Of a stretch of DNA of 21,680 nt, positions 1 through 6,535 are shown piece after piece. Both the position numbers and the translations under genes were made by a program. Below the pieces are notes generated by a model. That model was given only the letters and a program-made list of their open reading frames with translations. It was not told the origin of the DNA and made no database searches. The stretch lies in the NCBI GenBank assembly GCA_902470475.1, contig CABRGT010000032.1, positions 1 to 21,680 of the forward strand. Reading direction: 5' to 3'. This DNA is from an uncultured Porphyromonadaceae bacterium. Its GTDB lineage: Bacteria > Bacteroidota > Bacteroidia > Bacteroidales > Muribaculaceae. Every line of letters starts with the position of its first letter. Within the stretch, counting starts at the first letter, position 1.

Positions 1-544
1 CGGATATGCTGATAAGCCGGGGGTGCAGCTCCACGACAAAGCCGCGGAAGCTGAACGAGCGGCTGCCGTCGGGATGCGTCGTGACGGGGCGGCCTTTAGC
101 GGCGGCCAGTGCTGCCGCGGCCGGCATCTCCGATTCGGGAAACCACAGGTCGATGTCGCCGCACTCGCGCAGTCCGGGCGCCGGATAGAAGCGCGCCACG
201 GAAAGCCCTTTCTGCACCACGGGGTGAAGTCCGGCCCGGCGGAATGCATCCACAAGCTCGCGCACGGCACATGCCATGCGGCGACCGGCGTCTTCGATGG
301 CCTCGACTCGGGCCACCCAGCGCGGAAGCACTGGGCCGGCAGGCAGGAGGCTGTCGGGCAGAACGCAGTAGGCGCTGTAGCACAGGCCGCAGACGGTCTG
401 CCGCCGCGCGAGAGTGTAGATCGTCTCCCAGTCGCCGGCCGTGAGTCCGCGGAACAGCGCAGGATCCGGCGCGGACCCCATGGCGCCGCAGCGGACGAGC
501 TCGAGGAATGCCTTATGGGCAGGTATGTCGCAGGAGAGATCCAT
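1..544 (-). CDS. Nucleotidyltransferase family protein (NTP_transf_5-like), partial
   Basis: The frame is open from an ATG at 544 to the window edge, giving the first 181 residues; the C-terminus lies outside. Residues 108-134 carry the pattern seen in the uncharacterised nucleotidyltransferase family (PF14907): a PVVQKG segment, then about 20 residues later GDIDLWF, where the two aspartates (131 by my count and its partner just before) would bind metal in a polymerase-beta-type fold. The N-terminal ~100 residues are helical and alanine/arginine-rich, as in that family. It follows the PqqD-like gene by 30 bases and ends the visible operon. Members of this family occur in exopolysaccharide clusters, often next to PqqD-like proteins; the substrate is not known. 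Family assignment rests on the motif only. The overlapping plus-strand frame from 23 to 889 is its shadow. Confidence 0.8.
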   Translation of the reverse strand, partial: MDLSCDIPAHKAFLELVRCGAMGSAPDPALFRGLTAGDWETIYTLARRQTVCGLCYSAYCVLPDSLLPAGPVLPRWVARVEAIEDAGRRMACAVRELVDAFRRAGLHPVVQKGLSVARFYPAPGLRECGDIDLWFPESEMPAAAALAAAKGRPVTTHPDGSRSFSFRGFVVELHPRLISIS

Positions 545-574
545 CTTGTACAGGTCAACCTGAGGGTGAAGGCA

Positions 575-841
575 TCAACGCATGAGACCCGACTCCTGCC
601 AGCACTGCAGGATACGGTCCACATCGGCGAGGGCTACGGCGTAATCGACATCGTATTCCTCGCAGAGCAGGCGGGCCAGTACGACGGGGTCGGTGCCGTG
701 GGCGACGGCCGCGTTCCACAGGAAAGCGGCTGTGCCGTTGAAGGTATGGACGGCCGTGGTGTTCATATCCTCACCGGAAATGACGACGAGCATATAGCGG
801 TCGCCTACACGGCGCAGTTTAAGATCGGAACGGATTTCCAT
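575..841 (-). CDS. PqqD-like small protein (RRE-type fold)
   Basis: This 88-residue protein starts at ATG 841, five bases after the sugar transferase stop, with AAGG in the gap as a possible ribosome site. The N-terminal half looks like a beta-hairpin region (RSDLKLRRVGDRYMLVV). The second half has the PqqD-family pattern: a FNGTAAFLWN segment near residue 35, then a helix-turn-helix-like stretch with LCEEYDVD and ADVDRIL, ending in GLMR. PqqD itself presents a precursor peptide to a radical-SAM enzyme, and related domains are RiPP recognition elements. No precursor peptide or radical-SAM gene is visible here. The partner is more likely the nucleotidyltransferase that follows, a pairing seen in some polysaccharide clusters. 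A longer frame reading upstream to 1468 is only an antisense-free overlap with the sugar transferase and should not be used as the start. Confidence 0.8.
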   Translation of the reverse strand: MEIRSDLKLRRVGDRYMLVVISGEDMNTTAVHTFNGTAAFLWNAAVAHGTDPVVLARLLCEEYDVDYAVALADVDRILQCWQESGLMR

Positions 842-846
842 GCCTT

Positions 847-1569
847 TCAGAATTTTTTGCCGCCGAGAATCGACACGGTCGTGTCGTAAATGATCTTTAT
901 ATCGCGGCGGAAGGAATAGCCGCGGAGATAGTCGAGATCCATCTCGGCGCGCCGGATCATCTGCTCGATGGTCTCGGTGTAGCCGTTGTAGAGAGTAGCC
1001 TCGGAAAAAAGTCCCGGACGCACACCCGACAGCATGAGATATTCGGGATAGCGCTCGATGATACGCTCGGTGAAGAACGGTCGCTCGGGGCGCGGGCCGA
1101 CGATGCTCATGTCGCCGCGCAGGACGTTCCACAGCTGCGGAAACTCGTCGAGATGATGGTTGCGGAGGAATGCGCCGATACGTGTCAGCCGCGAGTCGTG
1201 CTCCTCGCACAGGCGCGGGATGCCGTCGCTCTCCGAGTCGACACGCATGGAGCGGAACTTGTAGATCGTGAACACCCGTCCGCGACGGCCGACCCTCTTC
1301 TGTGAGAAAATCGGGCTGTGGAAGTCGTTGAGCCATATCAGCAGGGCAATCATCACGATGACGGGGCTGAAAAGCACGCACGCACCTACGGCTGCAAAAA
1401 CGTCGAAGGCGCGCTTGACAGCGGTCTGCACCGGTGTAAGCCGGTAAGCGGCGCGGTCGGCACGCCACTGTCGCCTGAGCTGCCAGTCTTTCAGCCCCTC
1501 GGGACGGTCCTGGACCGGATTCTCGACCGTCTCGGGGTAAGCGGATAATGTTTCTATTTCATATTCCAT
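847..1569 (-). CDS. Undecaprenyl-phosphate sugar-1-phosphate transferase (PglC/WcaJ catalytic type)
   Basis: The 240-residue protein is the priming enzyme: it would transfer a sugar-1-phosphate from a nucleotide sugar to undecaprenyl phosphate at the inner membrane. It has the bacterial sugar transferase domain only (PF02397), without the multi-span N-terminus of WbaP-type enzymes. Residues 1-50 are hydrophilic, 53-80 form the single hydrophobic re-entrant helix, and the catalytic part shows KFRSM (104-108), LDEFPQLWNVLRGDMSIVGPRP with the Asp141-Glu142 dyad, and a later SGVRPGL. The start at 1569 is the first ATG. The 104-base upstream gap (1570-1673) is AT-rich and I find no perfect TAnnTTTG element there, so a separate promoter is unproven. 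Which sugar is primed cannot be read from the sequence. Confidence 0.93.
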   Translation of the reverse strand: MEYEIETLSAYPETVENPVQDRPEGLKDWQLRRQWRADRAAYRLTPVQTAVKRAFDVFAAVGACVLFSPVIVMIALLIWLNDFHSPIFSQKRVGRRGRVFTIYKFRSMRVDSESDGIPRLCEEHDSRLTRIGAFLRNHHLDEFPQLWNVLRGDMSIVGPRPERPFFTERIIERYPEYLMLSGVRPGLFSEATLYNGYTETIEQMIRRAEMDLDYLRGYSFRRDIKIIYDTTVSILGGKKF

Positions 1570-1673
1570 AAGTCTTTTCCAGTTGCAAAATGATTGATAA
1601 GCGGTTCTAACACTAAGATTTTTAAGTTAAGAAAAATACATATAATTAATTCTGAGGATACGTGCGCGAAGAA

Positions 1674-2792
1674 TCACGGAGCGGAGAGTATTCCGCGATA
1701 GATGTCGGTCATACGGTCTATAAAGGCTTCGGCCGTGAAATGATCCTCCCAGCGGCGACGGGCACCGGCTGCAAAAGCAGCGCGGCGGTCAGGATCGCCG
1801 GCAATGTCGACGATGGCGCGGGCGATGGCGGCAGGATCGGCCACGGGTACATTAAGACCCGAGACGCCGTGCTCGTTGACCCACGCGGTGCCCGAACCGG
1901 GAATCTCGGTGGCGATCACGGGGACACCGGCCGACATGGCCTCGATGAGGACGATGCCGTAGGCCTCGGTTTTCTCGACCGACGGCAGGCAGAAGACGTC
2001 GGCGATGCCCAGAAGCGCGTCGCGCTCGCTGTCGGTGATGCGGCCCGGCATGATGACGCGCGACCCGAGTCCGAGGCTGGCGGCCATGCGGCGCAGCGGC
2101 TCGTAGAGGGGGCCTGAGCCGGCTATCACCACCACATAGTCGTCGGGGAGTTCGGACGCGGCAAGAATAAGGTTGTCGAAGCCCTTGTAGGAAATCATGC
2201 GGCCCATGGAGAAAACGACTTTGCGGCCTTCAAGGGCCGAGCCGAGTCCGGTGTCGCCACCCGGATCAGGAACGACCGGCTCCACTCCTATAGGCACCAC
2301 ACGGAGCCGTGCTCCCGCCGATGCCAGCTCGCGGGAGCCGGCGGCATAGTTGGGCGACGTGCAGATGACTGTGTCGGCGCGGCGGAGCAGCCATCGCTGC
2401 AGGGGCCGGTAGAACTTAAGCAGCAGACGCTGGCGCAGGATATCCGAATGCCAGTGGAGCACTACCTTGCCGCGGTAGCCGCTCACGTACAGAGCCAGGG
2501 CGGCCATCGGGTCGGGATGGTGGATGTGGACAATGTCGTAGCGGGCGGCGATGCGGCGCAGGCGCACGGCCATCGCCGGAGATATCATGGTGCTGCTTGC
2601 CTTCAGAAGCGAGCGGGTGGCCATGACGGAGCCGCAGTCGTTGAGCGTGATGTGCAGAGCAGCCCCCCGGGATGCGGCGCAGAGCATGTCGCATCCGATG
2701 CCACGCTGCGAAAGGCCCAGCGTAAGATCATACATCACCTTTTCGACGCCGCCTCTGACGGGCCAGAATTTACCGATCTGGAGTATTTTCAT
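1674..2792 (-). CDS. Glycosyltransferase family 4 (GT-B)
   Basis: The 372-residue protein begins MKILQIGKFWPVRGGVEKV, the usual GT4 opening with a glycine-rich loop after the first strand. HIHHPDP lies near residue 94, and the C-terminal nucleotide-binding half contains the E-x7-E motif in EAYGIVLIEAMSAGVPVIAT. It should be a retaining enzyme that adds one sugar to the lipid-linked repeat unit on the cytoplasmic face. It begins 28 bases after the preceding glycosyltransferase stop (2821). After its own stop at 1674 there is an AT-rich gap of about 100 bases before the sugar transferase. Donor and acceptor are not predictable. Confidence 0.92.
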   Translation of the reverse strand: MKILQIGKFWPVRGGVEKVMYDLTLGLSQRGIGCDMLCAASRGAALHITLNDCGSVMATRSLLKASSTMISPAMAVRLRRIAARYDIVHIHHPDPMAALALYVSGYRGKVVLHWHSDILRQRLLLKFYRPLQRWLLRRADTVICTSPNYAAGSRELASAGARLRVVPIGVEPVVPDPGGDTGLGSALEGRKVVFSMGRMISYKGFDNLILAASELPDDYVVVIAGSGPLYEPLRRMAASLGLGSRVIMPGRITDSERDALLGIADVFCLPSVEKTEAYGIVLIEAMSAGVPVIATEIPGSGTAWVNEHGVSGLNVPVADPAAIARAIVDIAGDPDRRAAFAAGARRRWEDHFTAEAFIDRMTDIYRGILSAP

Positions 2793-2820
2793 ATCAATGG
2801 CCGGACCTGTTACAGACCGG

Positions 2821-4065
2821 TTAGTTTTTTAACAGGGAATCGTAGAGCTTCAGATAATCATTGTAGCGGTCCTCCTTGCGGAAGTTGGCCAGGGCATAGT
2901 CACGGCAAGGAGCTGCGAAAGCGTCTCGGCCCAAGGCTTCTATCTCGCGGACGGCACCGAGCAGACTGGCTACGTCGCCCCGCTCCACGACGCGGCCGGT
3001 GGCGGGAGTGACAGACTCAATGCTGCCGCCGGTGCGGTAAGTCACTACCGGTGTGCCACAGGCTATCGCCTCGAGATTGACAGTGGGATAGTTGTCCTGG
3101 TAGGTGGGATTGACGAATGCCGTCGCCGACGAGTACAGGCGGGCAAGCATGTCGATGTTCTCGGTGCGCCGGATCCACTTTACCGAAGGCGGCAGGCGCC
3201 GGGCGGTCTTCGCGTCGATGCCTACAAGGACTATGGTCTCGTCGGCACGAAGCATCCCGGCGAGGCGGATGAAATCGTCGAGTCCTTTCTCGACACTCCA
3301 CACACTGGCCAGGCCGAGTATGATCTTAGAGCCGGGAGCGATGCCGAGGCGTTCGCGGACACCGGCGTCGGCACAGGGCCGGAACACGTCGGTGTCAATG
3401 CCGTTGCGGATCACCTGAAAGGGATAGCCGCTAAGGAACGAGCGCGACATCTCCCCGCGCATCCATTCGGACACCGGCACTATGACCATGCGCTCGGGCG
3501 GCACGGAAGTGAATGAGCGGCGCTTGTCGGCGAAGTTGCGGCGCGAGCGGTCGACGATGATGCTGCGGGGGAACTCGCCGCGCTGAGGGCAGCTGCCACA
3601 GCCGCTCTGCCAGCGGTCGCAGCCTGCGGCAGTGTAGTAGTAGCAGTGGCCGGTGTAGAGCCAGCAGTCGTGGACGGTCCAGATGACTTTCGCCCGGCTG
3701 TCGCGCAGGTAATCGAAGAATACCGGATAGTTGAGGAAATATCCGTGGATATTGTGAATATGGATGATATCGGGATCTATGGCGCGTAGCTGATCCACAA
3801 ACCGCCGGGTGGCGGCAGCCGATCCGAGGCCGTGGCGGTCGAAAGCGCGCGTGACAAGGCCGTGCATGGCTGTGCTCAACCGATTGCCCACCGGAATGGT
3901 TCCGGTGGTACAGGAGCGGATGCCGTCGCGGCCACGGCCGTACGCGCACCAGTTGCGCCAGCCGGCGCCCTCGGCCAGCGCACCTATTTCCTGCATGATG
4001 CGTCCGGTCGACGTGCTCGTGCGCAACACCGGGTTAACCTGTACTATGCGCCCTTTCTCAGTCAT
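2821..4065 (-). CDS. Glycosyltransferase family 4 with cysteine-rich insert
   Basis: The 414-residue protein has GT4 features: a glycine-containing N-terminal loop (TSTGRIMQEIG), IIHIHNIHG near residue 100, and a C-terminal donor-binding half with NYPTVNLEAIACGTPVVTY. The first acidic residue of the usual E-x7-E motif is Asp here. Residues 133-160 form a conserved-looking insert with HDCW, YTGHC and GCGSCP, giving Cys at about 134, 141, 149, 156 and 159, which could bind a metal. That insert is typical of a Bacteroidota capsular/colanic-type GT4 subgroup. The start ATG at 4065 lies five T residues from the first heptad of the repeat array at 4071, so any leader and ribosome site of this gene would come from the repeat element. 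Confidence 0.92.
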   Translation of the reverse strand: MTEKGRIVQVNPVLRTSTSTGRIMQEIGALAEGAGWRNWCAYGRGRDGIRSCTTGTIPVGNRLSTAMHGLVTRAFDRHGLGSAAATRRFVDQLRAIDPDIIHIHNIHGYFLNYPVFFDYLRDSRAKVIWTVHDCWLYTGHCYYYTAAGCDRWQSGCGSCPQRGEFPRSIIVDRSRRNFADKRRSFTSVPPERMVIVPVSEWMRGEMSRSFLSGYPFQVIRNGIDTDVFRPCADAGVRERLGIAPGSKIILGLASVWSVEKGLDDFIRLAGMLRADETIVLVGIDAKTARRLPPSVKWIRRTENIDMLARLYSSATAFVNPTYQDNYPTVNLEAIACGTPVVTYRTGGSIESVTPATGRVVERGDVASLLGAVREIEALGRDAFAAPCRDYALANFRKEDRYNDYLKLYDSLLKN

Positions 4066-4070
4066 TTTTT

Positions 4071-4110
4071 AGGTAAGAGGTAAGAGGTGAGAGGTGAGAG
4101 GTGAGAGGGA
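4071..4110 (+). repeat. Left heptad array, AGGTRAG x5
   Basis: Five back-to-back 7-base units are visible: AGGTAAG at 4071 and 4078, then AGGTGAG at 4085, 4092 and 4099, followed by a broken AGGGA. It lies between the stop of the four-helix-bundle gene (4118) and the start of the next glycosyltransferase (4065). Units 1-4 are complementary to the array at 4575-4602. Confidence 0.95.
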
Positions 4111-4117
4111 AAAGAAA

Positions 4118-4480
4118 TTATATTTTTGAGAGAAGAGCTTTTCTAAAACCGCTTAACATTCGAGCTAATTCCTCAAATTTAGGACGTAAATCTGTAATTG
4201 CAGTTCCTGAGATATATTTCAGCTCTACAGCTAATTGAAGTTGGCAAAAAGATTCCATTAAAGAACCATATGCAATTTCAATAAAGCGAATGCGTTCCTT
4301 CGCCGATGGTCTACCGCTTCCTTCCGCAATATTAGAGGGGACAGATATGATTGACCGTCTCAGTTGGTCGCATAGTGAATATTTCTCTGCATTAGGAAAT
4401 TGGTTAAGCAAATTATAAACATCCTTTACAAGATCCTTCGACTTTTTCCAGACGTCAAGTTTTTCAAAAGTAAATTCCAT
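4118..4480 (-). CDS. Four-helix-bundle protein (23S rRNA intervening-sequence protein family)
   Basis: The 120-residue product has the family hallmarks: FEKLDVWKKSKDL at the start, FPNAEKYSLCDQLRRS in helix 2, the signature SVPSNIAEGSGR near 47-58, and AYGSLMESFCQL in helix 3. Length equals the family norm (about 115-125, TIGR02436). These proteins form four-helix bundles that assemble as pentamers and resemble the Avd accessory protein of diversity-generating retroelements; their role is unknown. No reverse transcriptase is nearby. The gene is much lower in GC than its neighbours: 41 of 120 bases at 4141-4260 are G or C, against 43 of 60 at 3541-3600. It sits sense to the operon between two glycosyltransferases, so it is probably a later insertion with no part in glycan synthesis. 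Confidence 0.93.
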   Translation of the reverse strand: MEFTFEKLDVWKKSKDLVKDVYNLLNQFPNAEKYSLCDQLRRSIISVPSNIAEGSGRPSAKERIRFIEIAYGSLMESFCQLQLAVELKYISGTAITDLRPKFEELARMLSGFRKALLSKI

Positions 4481-4490
4481 GCAGATTAAT

Positions 4491-4524
4491 GGTAAAAGAG
4501 GTAGGAGGTGAGAAAGGTTGAGAA
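4491..4524 (+). repeat. Degenerate heptad copies just upstream of the four-helix-bundle gene
   Basis: The stretch contains AAGAGGTAGGAGGTGAG and a further AAGGTTGAG, imperfect copies of the AGGTRAG unit in the same orientation as the left array. They lie 10-45 bases before the start codon at 4480. In the transcript they are also complementary to the 4575-4602 array, giving an alternative, much shorter hairpin in the leader. Confidence 0.7.
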
Positions 4525-4574
4525 CGAAACGAAGAGAGCCAAGAGAATGAGGAGAGGTGGCATGCCATATACTC

Positions 4575-4602
4575 CTTACCTCTTACCCCTTACCCCTTAC
4601 CT
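4575..4602 (-). repeat. Right heptad array, inverted, x4
   Basis: Read on the plus strand the units are CTTACCT, CTTACCC, CTTACCC, CTTACCT, which on the minus strand is AGGTAAG, GGGTAAG, GGGTAAG, AGGTAAG. The array ends one base before the stop codon (4604-4606) of the glycosyltransferase. It is opposite in orientation to the array at 4071-4110. One further AGGTGAG lies inside the glycosyltransferase 3' end at 4614-4620. Confidence 0.95.
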
Positions 4603-4603
4603 T

Positions 4604-5734
4604 TCATGACAACAGGTGAGAGAACAGCGCCAACCACTGCCCCATGACACGGTCCTCGGAGTAGCGGGCGGTGACAGCAGTGGCAGCCTCGCCCATGCGA
4701 CGGCGAAGATCGTCGTCGGCCATCAGACGCAGCAATGCGTCGGCAAAGGCCCGGATGTCGCCGTTGCGGACAATAAATCCGTCGGCCCCGTCGGATATTA
4801 TATCGGACGGCCCGCACTTGCAGTCAAAGGACACCGCCGGGACACCGCACGACATTGCCTCGGCCAATACCATTCCGAAGCCTTCGTAGTTGGAAGTCAT
4901 GGCTATGACGGAGCTTCGGGCATACTCGCACTCGATATTGGCGACAGGGACATTGATTTTTGCTGAATCCCGGAGACCTTTTTCAGCAATCATGGCGTCG
5001 AGCATCTCTCGCCATTCGCCCTGCCCGAAGATATCGAGGCACCAGCCTGCGGAAGCGGGATTTCGCTTCACCAGTTCCCAGGCACTGATAAGGCGGTCGA
5101 ATCCTTTCTGATAATCAAGCCGCCCGACAGCGATGACGCGCCGTGACATGCAGTCGCTCTTCAGCGACATGGGCAGCGCGGCGTTGGGTATGACTGTTAT
5201 GCCCGGAATGTCGCCCCAGTATTTTTTATCCTCGTCCGTCAAGACTACGAAGCTGTCGAAACGACGGGCGATCTTCACGTCCTGACGGCTGCGCCAGCGG
5301 TCGATCAGCCCCGTAAGGCCGCGTCGGCCGTACTGAAGACGAAAATAACGGTTGAAGTGCAGTTCAAGTATCTTCTTGCTGCCGTCGGGAATATCGGGAA
5401 TGAACGATGACTCCGACGGATAAAGCGACACTGTGATGTCCGGCCGCTCGGCCATAAGCAGGTCGGTGAGACGCCGGCGGTGAAGGCGGCGCTTGCGCAG
5501 ATAGGAGGGGATTCTTTCCCGAAGTGATTTATTGTTGTCGAGCGAATAATTGATGCCGAGATCCATCAGCCTGACGCCGTCGGGGAAGCGGTAGAACGGA
5601 GGCCGTCCCTGCTGGTCGGTAGTGACCACGGACACATCATGACCGGCGGCCGCGAGCCACGCGACCTTGTTGAACAGCACGCGCTCCATTCCGCCGGGGT
5701 TGTACAGCGAGCAATGACAGTAGACAATCTTCAT
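4604..5734 (-). CDS. Glycosyltransferase family 4 (GT-B)
   Basis: The 376-residue protein starts MKIVYCHCSLYNPGGMERV, with the GT4 glycine loop. The C-terminal half has VGRLDYQKGFDRL, then NYEGFGMVLAEAMSCGVPAVSFDC, which includes the E-x7-E motif, and GPSDII. It resembles the galactosyltransferase-like GT4 enzymes of capsule and amylovoran clusters and would act on the cytoplasmic lipid-linked intermediate. Its start codon overlaps the stop of the preceding GT8 by one base (5734), a sign of translational coupling. Its last codons, LFSHLLS, include an AGGTGAG heptad on the opposite strand and run directly into the repeat array, so the very C-terminus may have been altered when the element arrived. 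Confidence 0.93.
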   Translation of the reverse strand: MKIVYCHCSLYNPGGMERVLFNKVAWLAAAGHDVSVVTTDQQGRPPFYRFPDGVRLMDLGINYSLDNNKSLRERIPSYLRKRRLHRRRLTDLLMAERPDITVSLYPSESSFIPDIPDGSKKILELHFNRYFRLQYGRRGLTGLIDRWRSRQDVKIARRFDSFVVLTDEDKKYWGDIPGITVIPNAALPMSLKSDCMSRRVIAVGRLDYQKGFDRLISAWELVKRNPASAGWCLDIFGQGEWREMLDAMIAEKGLRDSAKINVPVANIECEYARSSVIAMTSNYEGFGMVLAEAMSCGVPAVSFDCKCGPSDIISDGADGFIVRNGDIRAFADALLRLMADDDLRRRMGEAATAVTARYSEDRVMGQWLALFSHLLS

Positions 5735-6531
5735 CAGAGAAGCTTTTTATACATGCGGTAGGCCTTCATGTAATACCTGTCCCTAAGACACATCCTTATG
5801 AGCCACAGACGGCTTTTAAACCGGCGCTTCATCCACGGCTTCGTACGGCCGATGAAATGTATGACATACAACGGGCGCTGTGAATCAGGCGACAGAGAGT
5901 AGCCAAGCGCTCCGACATAATACTTCAGACAGTCGGCAAATATATTGTAGGCCTCATCGAGGTGCAACTCCGTGTCACGGTCCCAGTCCGGAAGATATGC
6001 CTGGAGAATGTCCTGGTCGCCTATAAAGTCCGACCTTCCGGTGCGCGCCGATGTGATTTCATTGGCGAGGCGGCAAAGATCCCCGGCTATCGTAGTGTCG
6101 GGTTTTATCACCATAAGTCCGGAATTGGGACCGGTGTAGTGCTCATGTCCCGGGACTGACTTGCCGGCACACACCGACGTGAAATTCCTCTTCTCAAAGA
6201 GATGATCCAGGTTCTTAAGTATGAGCATGTCGGAATCAAGATACACCAGAGTCTCATACCGATCCAGTTCCCATATCTTCAGTTTATCAAATGTATGGTC
6301 CCAATATGCGAAATGACCTTCGGACGAAAGAGTGTTTTCAAGCGCCGTGCTGCCGAATCGCACACACTCGATACCGTTCTGTGTCAGAAAATCTTCGCAG
6401 CTGTCGGGGACGCCCACCGAAAGCGCGCATATAAGCGGGTAACGGGCATTTGTCTTTTCCAAAGCACGTTTCAAACCCATGACGCCTTTCAGATAGCGAT
6501 CGTTGGACAGCAGCGTAACATATGCCCGCAT
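5734..6531 (-). CDS. Glycosyltransferase family 8
   Basis: The 265-residue protein has the GT8 fold markers: N-terminal MRAYVTLLSNDRYLKGVMGL, FDKLKIWEL, and the metal-binding DxD motif in YLDSDMLI (Asp99 and Asp101), then GPNSGLMVIKP and FIGDQDILQAYL, with HFIGRTKPW near residue 225 matching the H-x-x-G-x-x-K-P-W pattern. It is a retaining enzyme that would use a UDP-sugar such as UDP-galactose or UDP-glucose; glycogenin-like members are similar. Start at ATG 6531 lies four bases after the acyltransferase stop at 6536. The downstream GT4 gene overlaps its stop by one base. Confidence 0.93.
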   Translation of the reverse strand: MRAYVTLLSNDRYLKGVMGLKRALEKTNARYPLICALSVGVPDSCEDFLTQNGIECVRFGSTALENTLSSEGHFAYWDHTFDKLKIWELDRYETLVYLDSDMLILKNLDHLFEKRNFTSVCAGKSVPGHEHYTGPNSGLMVIKPDTTIAGDLCRLANEITSARTGRSDFIGDQDILQAYLPDWDRDTELHLDEAYNIFADCLKYYVGALGYSLSPDSQRPLYVIHFIGRTKPWMKRRFKSRLWLIRMCLRDRYYMKAYRMYKKLL

Positions 6532-6535
6532 AATA

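Larger units (their letters stand above)
4071..4602 (-). mobile_element. Candidate IVS-like element: four-helix-bundle gene inside complementary heptad arms
   Basis: The segment fills nearly all the space between two glycosyltransferase genes (stop at 4604, next start at 4065). It consists of an inverted heptad array, a second short array, the four-helix-bundle gene and the left heptad array. Paired in the minus-strand transcript, units from 4602 down to 4575 match units from 4071 up to 4098 over 28 positions, with two G-U pairs and two A-C mismatches by my count. Intervening sequences in 23S rRNA are known to carry this protein family within a terminal stem, so the architecture is alike. Mobility is inferred, not shown: I see no target-site duplication and no transposase. 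Confidence 0.55.

Noticed and set aside
23..889. 288-codon plus-strand frame at the left edge
   Set aside because: It lies opposite the nucleotidyltransferase and PqqD-like genes, both of which have recognisable motifs.
575..1468. 297-codon minus-strand frame containing the PqqD-like protein at its end
   Set aside because: Its upstream two thirds overlap the sugar transferase in another frame and are arginine/proline-rich noise; the PqqD-like gene starts at ATG 841.
4071..4602. Heptad arrays as a CRISPR or as a DGR
   Set aside because: Units are 7 bases with no spacers and no cas genes. The protein resembles Avd of diversity-generating retroelements, but there is no reverse transcriptase or template/variable repeat in the window.
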